Positions 35,045 to 44,344 of a stretch of DNA of 64,000 bases are shown in pieces. Each line of letters begins with the position of its first letter. Positions within the stretch are counted from its first letter, which is position 1. The notes beneath the pieces were generated by a model. That model was given only the letters and a program-made list of their open reading frames with translations. It ran no database searches and had not been told where the DNA came from. Source of the stretch: Thermoplasmataceae archaeon (GTDB lineage Archaea; Thermoplasmatota; Thermoplasmata; Thermoplasmatales; Thermoplasmataceae); contig JAVYSB010000004.1 in NCBI GenBank assembly GCA_038729425.1, positions 62,001-126,000 on the forward strand. Direction: 5' to 3'. Made by a program: the position numbers and the translations under genes.

Positions 35045-35941
35045 GTGTCAATGAAACTGGTCAGGGTTGGGAAGGTCAAAGAGGTATACGACGAAGGGGA
35101 GACGCTTCTGTTCAAGTTTACAGACAAGATATCCGTGTTTGACAAGATTATACCATCGAGGATACCTTTCAAGGGGGAATCGCTGTGCAGGACCTCGGAA
35201 TTCTGGTTTAGGACTGTTGCACAGCAGGCTGGAGTTGAAACGCACCTTATTGAAAAAGTATCACCAATAGAAATGAGGGTAAGGAAGTTTACCGTCCCCG
35301 AAGGAAACGGCAACATTTTTTCAGTTAACTTTCTCATCCCGTTGGAATTTGTTGCAAGATATTATTTAGCTGGTTCACTGTATGACAGGGTGGCAGAAGG
35401 CAAAGTTGCGCTTTCTGAAATTGGATTGGCAGGCAAGCCGGTTTATGGTCAGAAACTTGATGATCCGTATCTCGAGGCAACTACCAAATTTGAAAGGTTT
35501 GACAGACCATTGAATAAGAGTGAAGCGCTGGAGATAGGCGGATTAAGAAATGAGGAGCTTTCAGAAATCTTCGAGTATATCCTTAAAATTGACAGAAGGA
35601 TAGAGAAAAGAGTCGGATCAAATGGCCTCATCCACGCTGATGGAAAGAAAGAATTTGCGCTTGGGGATCACAGGCAACCGGTCATTGTAGATACTTTCGG
35701 AACAGCTGATGAAGACAGATTCTGGGACAGAAAAGAGTACGAAAATGGCAGGATAATAGAACTCAGCAAGGAGTCTGTCAGACAGTACTATAGGTCAAAC
35801 GGATATCATGATAAACTTTATGAGGCAAGGTCTAAAGGAACAAAAGAACCTGACATTTCAGCCCTTCCTGAAAATCTCATAAGCCAGACGAGCGATCTCT
35901 ACCGTAGCCTCTTCACCAGGATCACAGGGGAAAAATGGTAA
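35045..35941 (+). CDS. purC: Phosphoribosylaminoimidazole-succinocarboxamide synthase
   Basis: 298 residues. Joins CAIR and aspartate with ATP in purine synthesis. VGKVKEVYDEGETLLFKFTD (the nucleotide-binding start), SLCRTSEFWF, VARYYLAGSLYDR and LGDHRQPVIVDTFGTADEDRFW are the family motifs. GTG 35045 and ATG 35051 are both possible; ttaataaaag near 35017-35027 is about 25 bases ahead, so the mRNA is leaderless. purD is at 46.9 kb, apart from this gene. Confidence 0.95.
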   Translation: MSMKLVRVGKVKEVYDEGETLLFKFTDKISVFDKIIPSRIPFKGESLCRTSEFWFRTVAQQAGVETHLIEKVSPIEMRVRKFTVPEGNGNIFSVNFLIPLEFVARYYLAGSLYDRVAEGKVALSEIGLAGKPVYGQKLDDPYLEATTKFERFDRPLNKSEALEIGGLRNEELSEIFEYILKIDRRIEKRVGSNGLIHADGKKEFALGDHRQPVIVDTFGTADEDRFWDRKEYENGRIIELSKESVRQYYRSNGYHDKLYEARSKGTKEPDISALPENLISQTSDLYRSLFTRITGEKW

Positions 35942-35965
35942 AAATTATGGGAAATAATGATAGCA

Positions 35966-36361
35966 TTACTGGATGCCGAGTTCAACCTGATTTTCCACGT
36001 AATGCCAGAGTTGGTGCTCGATTTCGTATGACCAAAGAGCCTCCGGCACTTCTATGAATGCAAGTGCTCCAGCAATAAAGAAAGTCTCAATGGCGGCTAT
36101 TCCAAGGTCCATCAACCATGCACTGACCCCAATTTTAACCTTGAAATCACTCTGGTCCCCTTCAATTATGATAGTAAACGCCCTGTCCATAGCTAGAATG
36201 GTTCTGAAAACCCCACCCTTTTTTGCCTGAATTATGATTCCATTCGGGTGTTTCGCTGTCTGTGTCTTGAAGTGCTCCTCGTTGAAGAATTCGACAATAA
36301 GCTGACCTAGCTTATCAAGGTTGACATTCTTCCCATAATATTCACGTATCGCAGTTCTCAT
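35966..36361 (-). CDS. Hypothetical protein, one possible membrane segment
   Basis: 131 residues. The N-terminal 75 residues look like a small alpha/beta domain (LGQLIVEFFNEEHF, HPNGIIIQAKKG, AFTIIIEGDQSDFKVKIG). A hydrophobic stretch around residues 85-103 (LGIAAIETFFIAGALAFIEV) may span the membrane or form a buried helix. I do not recognise the family. Convergent with purC. Confidence 0.68.
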   Translation of the reverse strand: MRTAIREYYGKNVNLDKLGQLIVEFFNEEHFKTQTAKHPNGIIIQAKKGGVFRTILAMDRAFTIIIEGDQSDFKVKIGVSAWLMDLGIAAIETFFIAGALAFIEVPEALWSYEIEHQLWHYVENQVELGIQ

Positions 36362-36466
36362 GGCAAGGATAAGGAGTAATATTATAAAAACTAACTTGGT
36401 CTGGAAGTGGGATTTCGCGAAAACCAGAAAACTTAAATGCAGGATATCTATTTAGTATTGATATCT

Positions 36467-36952
36467 ATGCCAGAGTCAAAGAAGCAGATCAAGGATGAAA
36501 AAGAGCAGGGAACTGAAGATGAAACCGTCCAGAACATCTCAGTGAAGGGAATCAGAAAGGACGTATACGACAAGGTTTCTCAGATTGCCAAGGCAACAGG
36601 TAAAACCCTTGGCGAAGTTACAAATGAAGCTTACAAGTCAATGATAGGAGCTTTTGACGGGCTTGGGAACATATCACGCAATTTCAAGCAAGGACTTGTT
36701 GGTGGGATGGCAAAGTACATAGAGAACATAAAGAACGTAGACATCTCTGGAAAGGATTTGGAAGAAATAGGCCATAAGACAGTTTTCAAGAATATTGATA
36801 CCCTCACTTTGACAGATGTTAATGACGAAACGTTCGACAAATACGTTGACGCGATTATCAACGTAAAAAAAGTCATCATTCCAGCTACGCTGAGGAAGTC
36901 TAGGGTTATACTGAAGTGCAGCTATGTTGATGCCATTGAATTGGGTAAATAA
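36467..36952 (+). CDS. Ribbon-helix-helix-type DNA-binding protein
   Basis: About 161 residues from ATG 36467 (MPESKKQIKDE). Residues about 25-60 (ISVKGIRKDVYDKVSQIAKATGKTLGEVTNEAYKSM, start and end given) form a ribbon-helix-helix: a strand followed by two helices. The C-terminal half is helical with a repeated beta-like tail (VIIPATLRKSRVILKCSYVD). TATA-like sequence aaacttaaatg near 36428-36438 is about 30 bases upstream, as for a leaderless mRNA. Target unknown. Confidence 0.72.
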   Translation: MPESKKQIKDEKEQGTEDETVQNISVKGIRKDVYDKVSQIAKATGKTLGEVTNEAYKSMIGAFDGLGNISRNFKQGLVGGMAKYIENIKNVDISGKDLEEIGHKTVFKNIDTLTLTDVNDETFDKYVDAIINVKKVIIPATLRKSRVILKCSYVDAIELGK

Positions 36953-36958
36953 CCCATA

Positions 36959-37924
36959 CTATTTCTTTTTCAGAACTGAATAATATCTCGTAAGAGACCT
37001 GTGCTGGGGAACCGCAATGGCGGACTCAATGCTGAACATATTGTCCGTGAGCTCCAAAAGCGAAATATCTCCCACGACGACCGCGCATCTCCCCCCGTCC
37101 TTTAAGACATCGTGGAACACTTCGAATGCTTTCTTATAGAGGTCCTTTACCGACCTTCCATTCAGTGTGGAATTCCTCCCATAAGGCATATCGGTAGCTA
37201 TTCCATCCACTTTACTGTCTAACTTCAGATCAAAAATATCACTGTTTATAATAGTAGCTTCAGAATAGCCAAAATATTTAAGATTCAGGCGAGCCCCCAT
37301 GACCATCCCTAGTGATGAGTCGCTTCCAATTATTCGTCTTCCCATGATCGCAGCTTCGATCAGTATCCCTCCTGTTCCGCAGAATGGGTCAAGAAGAGTT
37401 TCGCCAGGTTTCGTCATTGTTGTGTTCACAAGATATATCCCGAATTTAGGATGAAGTGAAACGGGAGAAAAGAACGGCCTCATGGGAGCCCGTCTCTGTT
37501 CCAGAGACTTTTTGTCTCTTTCATATATCTGAATGGTGAGATACCAGTGTTCCGCGCAGATAACGCGAACTACAAAATCGTAGTTCTTGAATGAAATCCT
37601 GCCTTCAGACTTGAGAATTGACCCAATGTATGACTCATTATATTTCTGAAGAGTATTTCTTACTCTTTTCATCCTGACAAAGTATTTCCCACCTGGAAGC
37701 ACACCGCTATCAAAATGTTCAGGGGAGTCTACCTCCTGAAGGATTTCATCCACAATATTGACAAACGCTGATAATCTGGTTTTTTCCCAGTTTCCCTCAA
37801 TGATTGTAATATTACCTATTTGATCAGTTACGGAGAATTCCCCGTAGTTGGTGCTGATGGATGATATCTCATTCCTTACCAGCTCCAGATTCAGGGAACT
37901 GCATTCAAGAATATATCTGGGCAT
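36959..37924 (-). CDS. trmG10: tRNA (guanine-10-N2) methyltransferase, TrmG10/Trm11 family
   Basis: 321 residues. An N-terminal THUMP-type domain is followed by a Rossmann methyltransferase domain with DPFCGTGGILIEA (SAM binding) and ATDMPYGR. The catalytic motif is usually DPPY; here it reads DMPY. The protein methylates G10 of tRNA. It lies 18 bases downstream of rpoL on the same strand and is probably cotranscribed. Confidence 0.87.
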   Translation of the reverse strand: MPRYILECSSLNLELVRNEISSISTNYGEFSVTDQIGNITIIEGNWEKTRLSAFVNIVDEILQEVDSPEHFDSGVLPGGKYFVRMKRVRNTLQKYNESYIGSILKSEGRISFKNYDFVVRVICAEHWYLTIQIYERDKKSLEQRRAPMRPFFSPVSLHPKFGIYLVNTTMTKPGETLLDPFCGTGGILIEAAIMGRRIIGSDSSLGMVMGARLNLKYFGYSEATIINSDIFDLKLDSKVDGIATDMPYGRNSTLNGRSVKDLYKKAFEVFHDVLKDGGRCAVVVGDISLLELTDNMFSIESAIAVPQHRSLTRYYSVLKKK

Positions 37925-37942
37925 TTACCGCTTATGAAAATA

Positions 37943-38230
37943 TCAGTTTTTCTTGGTCTCTTTTGCGAGGTCTACTGCAAGATTCTCATATATCTTGCTC
38001 AATTTCTTGATCGATCTCTTCACAGCAGCCTGAGGTTTGCCGGTTTTAACCTTCACATAAATCTGGGGGTTATCTATCACCGGATGTTTGATATAATAAT
38101 GTGACTCCTCAACCTGATCATCGTGAAGGAGTTCCTCGACAATAGGTCTCAGAAGAGCATTGTCGTAATTTAGCATTTCTAGCGTCATGGAGTCTTTGTC
38201 TCTTTCCACGACCCTAAATTTAGGATCCAT
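37943..38230 (-). CDS. rpoL: RNA polymerase subunit L (Rpb11/Rpo11)
   Basis: 95 residues. Assembles with subunit D as the alpha-like dimer of archaeal RNA polymerase. The N-terminus KFRVVERDKDSMTLEML and the motif EESHYYIKHPVIDNPQIYVK are diagnostic. The C-terminus is a basic helix. First gene of the rpoL-trmG10 unit, divergent from the microprotein and lhr. Confidence 0.95.
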   Translation of the reverse strand: MDPKFRVVERDKDSMTLEMLNYDNALLRPIVEELLHDDQVEESHYYIKHPVIDNPQIYVKVKTGKPQAAVKRSIKKLSKIYENLAVDLAKETKKN

Positions 38231-38546
38231 ATACCTCCATTTATCTCGTATATATTATGGTTCTTTTATCGTTCAGTCGAGTGACCATCAATTTCAATTC
38301 TCAAAGAATTACCATTTCGCATTCTTTCATCCGCCTCTTTTTTTTAAGCAATATCAACGATATGGCCTCTAATGCTGATAACGGATGGTACTAGAACGCC
38401 AGGCAATCCTACACAGATTAATTTCGGAGTGGATGCAATCCTTCAGAATGATATTTTCTCATTTTGCAGAGCATGGCCAGGATCTCCAGCTCTTTACCAT
38501 GATCTTAAATATGTGTAATATTTGTAGTCCCCGAGGAGGTGCACGT

Positions 38547-38615
38547 ATGTCATTTGTAATCAAAAGACGAGATTTTGATGACGACGAGGATGAAGACTAC
38601 GACGATGATGATTAA
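38547..38615 (+). CDS. 22-residue microprotein with acidic tail
   Basis: ATG 38547 is preceded by gaggaggtg (38533-38541), an almost ideal SD at 5 bases distance. The product is MSFVIKRRDF followed by 12 residues made only of Asp, Glu and one Tyr. A basic and hydrophobic head is followed by a run of acid residues, so it could bind a basic partner such as a nucleic-acid-binding surface. ttaaatatgtgtaata (about 38504-38520) may act as the TATA. It ends 38 bases before lhr and may also serve as translational leader for it. No known family. Confidence 0.58.
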   Translation: MSFVIKRRDFDDDEDEDYDDDD

Positions 38616-38653
38616 ATCATGCTTCTTCTGGCTGGCATTGTCTGTCGAGGACA

Positions 38654-41407
38654 ATGACCCCGGAAATTTATAACATATATTGTGCAGGAAAGATTGAATT
38701 GGACACATTTGATCTGTTAGACAGGCGTATCATTGAAATGCTTTCGGGCAGGGGCATTCTACATCCCACTGCCCCCCAGTCAATGGCTATGGAACCAATA
38801 ATTAATGGAAAAGATGTTCTCCTGCTTTCCCCGACCGGGAGTGGAAAAACTGAAGCGGCTATGCTTCCGTTAATGCATCTGCTGCTGAGAGATAACCCTC
38901 CTCCAGTTTCTATACTCTACATAACGCCTCTCAGAGCCTTAAACAGGGATATGCTCCAGAGGCTCATGGACTACGGAAAGAGCCTTAATATCTCCGTGCA
39001 AGTACGACATAGTGACATTGGACCTGCGGAAAAGCGGCAGATTCTCAAGAATCCTGCCAGCGTGCTAATAACTACTCCCGAGTCACTGCAGATAATGCTC
39101 AATGGAAAAAATCTGAGAGAAATCATTCGAAACGTGAGATACGTGATTGCTGACGAACTTCATGAACTCGCCCAGAATGAGCGAGGTTCGCAGTTTTCGA
39201 TTGCCTTACAACGTTTAAGGAAGCTTACGGGAGGATTTCAATCAGTAGGGCTATCTGCAACAGTTGGAAACGCGGAGGAATTGTCTCGCATGCTTGGAAG
39301 CTCTGCAGAGGTCGAAATCATAAAGGTTCCTGTGGAAAAAAGAATGGATGCGCTGGCGGTTATACCTCCTACCTCTAACAAGTCTGCAGCCGAGATAATG
39401 GGATGCGATGAACAGTACGCAGGCGCGATTCTCCATATCTGGAACTTGATTGAAAGAAATCCTGGAACCATCGTATTTGTAAATACGCGGAGTATTGCCG
39501 AAGACATTTCATTCCGGATCAGGCTGCTGGTGAAAGACCCTCCGATAATGGTTCACCATGGATCTCTGTCCCGCGATACCAGGGAAACAGCCGAGCGTGA
39601 TTTCAAGAGCGGAAGGATAAGGGCGATTATCTCCACGTCATCGCTTGAACTGGGCATAGATATTGGACTAGCCAATCTGGTGATACAGTTCAACTCCCCA
39701 AGACAAATCAACAAGATGCTGCAAAGGGTGGGGAGATCTGGGCACAGCCTTGATCTGGTCTCCGTTGGAGTTATAGTGTGTACCGATGTGATAGAACTCG
39801 AGGAAGCCCTTGCTATCATTGAACAAGCTAAAACAAGGAATCTCGAGGACATCCTGATCATGAAAAATTCTCTGGCAACAATTGCAAACCAGATAATTTC
39901 AGAAGTTCATTTTGCTAAGGAACTTGACGAGAACCAGTTATTTGAAATGGTAAGGTCGGCATATCCATTCAGAACTTTGTCGCGAGAGGAGTTTATCTCC
40001 TTGCTTCTGTTCTTAGCTAAAGTGAGGAAAATATGGTATGATCCACCAGCTATCCGCAGGAGATCTGGAACACTAAATTACTATCTGGAAAATATCTCCA
40101 TGATACCCAGCGAAAAAAATTACAGGGTAATTGATCTAGTTTCAAGAAAATTCATTGGCACGCTGGATGAAAGATATGTGGTGAATGAGATTGAACCAGG
40201 TAGTTATTTTGTTATCAAGGGGTCGACCTGGAGGACAGTCAGGATTGATGAGGACCGAATATTCGTTGAGGCATTTCCGACGGTGGCAATAGCGCCAAAG
40301 TGGTCGGGCGAGGATATTCCAGTCCTCCCTAACGTTACCAGGAAAATATCTGAGATGAGGGAAAAACAGTTGGTTCCATTCTACACAGACGATTATTCTA
40401 GAGGGATCCTTAAAGAGTGGTATGCAAATGATCTCGCGCTTGACAACCGCGTTATTATTGAAACAAAGAATGGAGAGGTCATAATACAGATTATTCTCGG
40501 CACCAGGGCTAATTTTGCGCTTGCTGAAATAATCACTAGCTTCCTCTCGTCGATGACCAGCCAGAGCGTTGAAATGGATTACTCGCCGTACCACGTTTAT
40601 GTAAGGTGTTCGAGGGTGATAACCGCGGAGGAAATAAAAAGAGTGATTCTGGGAATTAATCCTGACATGCTTGAAAAATATATAGAGGGGGTTGCGCGGA
40701 GATCAAGGTTTTTTAACATGGTATTTCTCTACGAAGCCAAGAAATTCGGGGTTATAAGTAAGGATGCCGACATGAGCCGCATTCGGTTCGAAAAAATCGT
40801 GGATGCCTATAGAGAAACTCCCGTCTATATGGACTCCGTGAGGAAACTGATCACCAATTATATGGATATCCCCTCCCTGCGTGCATTCCTCCTGAATGCT
40901 GGTTCAGTTGATTTTGTGCTCAGAAACAGTATCTCAAACTCTTCAGGAATATTCCTTCGGCATTATTCGGAGAAGGTACTTCCACTAAAACCGACAAAAT
41001 CCATATTGGAGTCCGTTAAAAAAAGACTGATGAATGAGGAAACCGTTCTTTACTGCACTTCCTGTGGCAATGTGAGGACCCTTAAGATAAGCGAGATAAC
41101 TTCCATAAAGTGCCCCGCTTGTGGGAGCTACCTTGTGGCATCGCTGTCTAGATACGACAGGGAAGAATTGGACACGATCAATAAGAGCAAGGAGGACAAT
41201 CCGAAAATAAGAAGAAGGATATCTAAAAATGCGCATCTTGTGAGAGAACGTGGCATGACTGCGATAATGACCATGGCTGCCAGAGGAATAGGAGCCGAGA
41301 CAGCCTCTAGAATACTTGAGGTTTCCTATCACAGTGATGAAGATATGATAAGGGCTATCCTAAACGCAGAAATAGAATTCGCAAAGAACAAGAGATTCTG
41401 GGACTGA
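38654..41407 (+). CDS. lhr: Lhr-type superfamily 2 DNA/RNA helicase
   Basis: 917 residues. RecA domain 1 (about 30-215) contains LSPTGSGKTEAAM, TPLRALNRDM, TTPESLQIML and the DEAH-like DELHELAQNERGSQF. RecA domain 2 (about 240-390) contains VFVNTRSIAEDISF, STSSLELGIDIG and QRVGRSGH. A winged helix and the Lhr core domain follow. Near residues 797-828 CTSC and CPAC form a zinc ribbon, as in archaeal aLhr2-type helicases. Such enzymes unwind RNA/DNA hybrids with 3'-5' polarity and act in repair or RNA metabolism. The start is ATG 38654 with gagg upstream; the Toprim gene follows after 10 bases. Confidence 0.94.
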   Translation: MTPEIYNIYCAGKIELDTFDLLDRRIIEMLSGRGILHPTAPQSMAMEPIINGKDVLLLSPTGSGKTEAAMLPLMHLLLRDNPPPVSILYITPLRALNRDMLQRLMDYGKSLNISVQVRHSDIGPAEKRQILKNPASVLITTPESLQIMLNGKNLREIIRNVRYVIADELHELAQNERGSQFSIALQRLRKLTGGFQSVGLSATVGNAEELSRMLGSSAEVEIIKVPVEKRMDALAVIPPTSNKSAAEIMGCDEQYAGAILHIWNLIERNPGTIVFVNTRSIAEDISFRIRLLVKDPPIMVHHGSLSRDTRETAERDFKSGRIRAIISTSSLELGIDIGLANLVIQFNSPRQINKMLQRVGRSGHSLDLVSVGVIVCTDVIELEEALAIIEQAKTRNLEDILIMKNSLATIANQIISEVHFAKELDENQLFEMVRSAYPFRTLSREEFISLLLFLAKVRKIWYDPPAIRRRSGTLNYYLENISMIPSEKNYRVIDLVSRKFIGTLDERYVVNEIEPGSYFVIKGSTWRTVRIDEDRIFVEAFPTVAIAPKWSGEDIPVLPNVTRKISEMREKQLVPFYTDDYSRGILKEWYANDLALDNRVIIETKNGEVIIQIILGTRANFALAEIITSFLSSMTSQSVEMDYSPYHVYVRCSRVITAEEIKRVILGINPDMLEKYIEGVARRSRFFNMVFLYEAKKFGVISKDADMSRIRFEKIVDAYRETPVYMDSVRKLITNYMDIPSLRAFLLNAGSVDFVLRNSISNSSGIFLRHYSEKVLPLKPTKSILESVKKRLMNEETVLYCTSCGNVRTLKISEITSIKCPACGSYLVASLSRYDREELDTINKSKEDNPKIRRRISKNAHLVRERGMTAIMTMAARGIGAETASRILEVSYHSDEDMIRAILNAEIEFAKNKRFWD

Positions 41408-41417
41408 GGGTAGTGCA

Positions 41418-41846
41418 ATGATTTTCAAAAAGGGAACTCCGGAAAAAACAATGCAAATCATTGATGCATACATAGGAAAGAATGAAAAAGTTCCCATCAT
41501 TGTTGAGGGTTCAAGGGATATGGAAGCCCTGAGGAAAATAGGGTTCAGGGGAGAGGTTATTGTCTTCAACGCGGGGCTTAGTATAGTTGCGTTTGCGGAA
41601 GCGATTGCAAAGGAACACGACAGGGTGGTTGTACTGTTTGATTTCGATCGCAAGGGAACCAGTCTTAAAAAACGTTTATCATCTATACTGACCCCAATTA
41701 TTTCTGATGTGGATTCTGCTTTATGGGTTTATATCCGGGAAAATCTGCCCATAAGAACGGTGGAAGAGCTACCATCCATATTTGACACAGTTCAAAACGC
41801 TGTGAAGACCGGTATCACTAGAAGAAAGCAGCGTGAGATGAAATAA
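41418..41846 (+). CDS. Toprim-domain protein, UPF0292 family
   Basis: 142 residues. The Toprim core is clear: IIVEGSRDMEALRKIGF with the catalytic Glu and VVVLFDFDRKGTSL with the DxD pair that binds metal. Small archaeal Toprim proteins of this family are nucleases or primase-like proteins of unknown role. It lies directly after lhr and before RNase Z, so it may take part in nucleic acid processing. The extent of the function is not known. Confidence 0.88.
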   Translation: MIFKKGTPEKTMQIIDAYIGKNEKVPIIVEGSRDMEALRKIGFRGEVIVFNAGLSIVAFAEAIAKEHDRVVVLFDFDRKGTSLKKRLSSILTPIISDVDSALWVYIRENLPIRTVEELPSIFDTVQNAVKTGITRRKQREMK

Positions 41847-41876
41847 AGATTTATTCTATGCCGGATTATCCCGGTA

Positions 41877-42794
41877 TTGTCATCAAACATAAAGATCACA
41901 TTTTTCGGGACCGGGGGATCATGGCCTTCTCCAGGCAGGAACTTACCCGCAGTGGGAGTCCAGGTCGACGACCGTCTAAATCTCTTTGACTGCGGGGAGG
42001 GAACACAGAAGCAGATTATGAAGAGCAATTCTTCATTTATGAAAATCGAGAATATCTTCATCACCCATTTTCATGGGGATCACTTCATCGGCATGATCGG
42101 GATGATACAGAGCATGTCGTTCAATGGCAGGGAAGAACCGCTTAATATCTACGGGCCAAAGGGAGCAATTCACATGGTCATGAATGCGCTGAATGTTGGA
42201 TACTTCCGCCTGAATTTTGATGTAAATGTTGCGGAATTGGATTCAGATCGAACTTACGATTTTGGGGATTTTGTCATCAGAACAAAACAGAACGATCACC
42301 CGGTTCCAGCAATATCATATAGCCTGGAAGAGAAGGACTTAGTAAAAATAGACAGGGAAAAGGCGGAAATGGCTGGCTTTCCGGTGAGGAGGCTTGAAGA
42401 ATTGCGAACAAAAGGCATTCTTGAAATAGACGGCCGGATATTCCGGCTCGAAGAGGTTAGCGCAGGAATAAGAAAAGGAAGAAAGATTGTATATACAGGA
42501 GATACCAGACCCATGGACAACATGGCGGAATTCGCCAGGAACGCTGACGTCCTCATTCACGATACAACAACCGATTCGTCATTCGAGCCGAAAGTGAACG
42601 AGTTCGGGCACACTTCTTCGAGACAGGCAGCTAAAATCGCTGCTGAAGCTGCTGTCGGACGACTTTATCTATTCCATTACAGTCCGAGGATAGAAGATAT
42701 TGGAAAATTGCTGGAAGAGGCCAGGTTGATCTTCCCGCAAACATACGCCAGTATGGAGCTCATGGAATATAACGTGCCGGTGAACAGACAGTGA
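41877..42794 (+). CDS. rnz: Ribonuclease Z (tRNA 3' endonuclease)
   Basis: 305 residues, metallo-beta-lactamase fold. THFHGDHFIGM (HxHxDH zinc site), FFGTGGSWPSP at the N-terminus, the YTGDTRPM motif and LFHYSPR at the end are the family markers. Removes 3' trailers from tRNA precursors, needed because the tRNAs here do not encode CCA. The start is TTG 41877, as no ATG fits; TATA-like atttattc near 41849-41856 is about 25 bases upstream, so the gene may be a leaderless mRNA starting at TTG, or be translated after the Toprim gene. Confidence 0.93.
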   Translation: MSSNIKITFFGTGGSWPSPGRNLPAVGVQVDDRLNLFDCGEGTQKQIMKSNSSFMKIENIFITHFHGDHFIGMIGMIQSMSFNGREEPLNIYGPKGAIHMVMNALNVGYFRLNFDVNVAELDSDRTYDFGDFVIRTKQNDHPVPAISYSLEEKDLVKIDREKAEMAGFPVRRLEELRTKGILEIDGRIFRLEEVSAGIRKGRKIVYTGDTRPMDNMAEFARNADVLIHDTTTDSSFEPKVNEFGHTSSRQAAKIAAEAAVGRLYLFHYSPRIEDIGKLLEEARLIFPQTYASMELMEYNVPVNRQ

Positions 42795-42800
42795 AACAGT

Positions 42801-43994
42801 TCACTGCAAAGGTAGCCCAAAGTCTTTGGATCTCATCTTCCTGATGGAACGATCGAAAACAAGCGTAAAGGTGATCGCCATGATTATGGTAGCAAAAATA
42901 GCGACGGAATAGTCAGTTGTGTCCAGAAATCCCTTGGATAGCGCTATGGACGCAATTATTATGCCCACAGCTCCTCTGCCTCCAAAAATTCCAAGGGAAA
43001 CCCTTGGGGTAATATCCTTCATGTATCTTTTTGAGAACTGGTAGGCTGCAAACCCACCGATTAATGCAGTAGCTATCACAAGAAACACGAGAAGTGGAAT
43101 AGTGGAAAGAGGTATTAGGCTCATTTGGAGGCCTGATATGCTGAAAAAAAGAGGGATGAAGAAACTTGAATTGATTCTTTGAAAGGTTCTCTTCAGCATC
43201 CCATAAGTTTCTTCTCCCACAGAGTTCTTGTGGATGATAAGACCAGAAAAGAATGCTCCAAGGACAAACGTTATGCCAATATACTCGAAGAGAGATGAGA
43301 ATGCAAGCCCCATCATTATAACAATTGCAAAAATTATGGCTTCTTTCTGGCTCCCGTTTAATCTGGTGAACCCTCTGACAAGATGTTCGGACTTTAGTTT
43401 CACGATCATGTCAACAAAGTAAAGTACTACCAGAAAAATTGCAAACGCAGCAGTATCAACCATTATATCTAACGATGACCGATGGAATGAAACCAGGATT
43501 ATGAAAGCGACTGCATCGCTCATAGCTACGCCACCAAGCAACCTCAGTCCATCTTCCATCTTGATCAGTCCAGATCTTACGAGCAATACGGAAGTTATGG
43601 AAATTGACGGGATGCTTACAGAAAGGGAAATGCTCACTGCTTCAATATACGGTAGCTTGAAAATGTAAAAAGAACCAAGAGACATCACCAGAAACGGAAC
43701 TAAAAACGATGTCACCGCAAAACCAGTTACGTACTTGATATTCTTTGAAAATATGTCCGATGAGGCTTCTATACCTATCTGGAGTATGATAAAGAATAAT
43801 GCCAGTGTACTCAATGTGGAGAGTCCCGATGTGGGAGATACGATGCCAGTGACCGCTGGGCCAAGTATTATTCCTGCTATAATCGCGCCAACGACTTCCG
43901 GGAAACCAATAACGTTGAACAATTCCCCTAATCCTATCCCTACAACAAGTAGGAGAAGTATTGCTGTTATTAGATCAAGCATCAAATCCTCCAT
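42801..43994 (-). CDS. Cation/H+ antiporter, CPA2 (KefB/NapA) type
   Basis: About 397 residues with 12-13 hydrophobic segments. The start of the family is visible in GELFNVIGFPEVVGAIIAGIILGP; further markers are GVAMSDAVAFIILV in place of the TD/ND ion-binding motif, and FGGRGAVGIIIASIAL. There is no C-terminal TrkA domain, so regulation by nucleotide is unlikely. A frame extends to 44042, but ATG 43994 (MEDLMLDLITAI) is preferred because the extra residues are polar and unlike family N-termini. Exchanges Na+ or K+ for H+. Confidence 0.87.
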   Translation of the reverse strand: MEDLMLDLITAILLLLVVGIGLGELFNVIGFPEVVGAIIAGIILGPAVTGIVSPTSGLSTLSTLALFFIILQIGIEASSDIFSKNIKYVTGFAVTSFLVPFLVMSLGSFYIFKLPYIEAVSISLSVSIPSISITSVLLVRSGLIKMEDGLRLLGGVAMSDAVAFIILVSFHRSSLDIMVDTAAFAIFLVVLYFVDMIVKLKSEHLVRGFTRLNGSQKEAIIFAIVIMMGLAFSSLFEYIGITFVLGAFFSGLIIHKNSVGEETYGMLKRTFQRINSSFFIPLFFSISGLQMSLIPLSTIPLLVFLVIATALIGGFAAYQFSKRYMKDITPRVSLGIFGGRGAVGIIIASIALSKGFLDTTDYSVAIFATIIMAITFTLVFDRSIRKMRSKDFGLPLQ

Positions 43995-44344
43995 AGTCCA
44001 TTGAATATAAATAATTCCGAAAAACGACTCTTTTTGAGTCAAGACTTTTTCTGGTCGTCACAATCGCGAAAATTGGCACAACCCCAAAAATTCGGTTGAA
44101 GTTACTATGCAGTGTGAATATCATGTGAAAGCCAGCTTTGAAAGGTTTCCCTCGGCGTTTGTCCAACGTTAATGGGAAGCAAAAATCACACACTGAGCCC
44201 TAGAAATAGCACAGCAGCCTTGAAAAACATGGGAGTGGCAGCTCCCTGTCTCAGACAGTGTGTTGACGTAACCTGAAGTAGCCTTCTGTAGCACATTAAG
44301 CCAAACTAAATCCTGACAAATAGGTCAAGGGTAGAGGGTACAAG
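43995..44344. other. Noncoding interval
   Basis: About 350 bases between the antiporter and the dCTP deaminase family gene, both on the minus strand. I see no frame with plausible coding content, no tRNA and no long repeat. Small stems (for example ggcagctccctgtc) are within chance. Confidence 0.5.
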
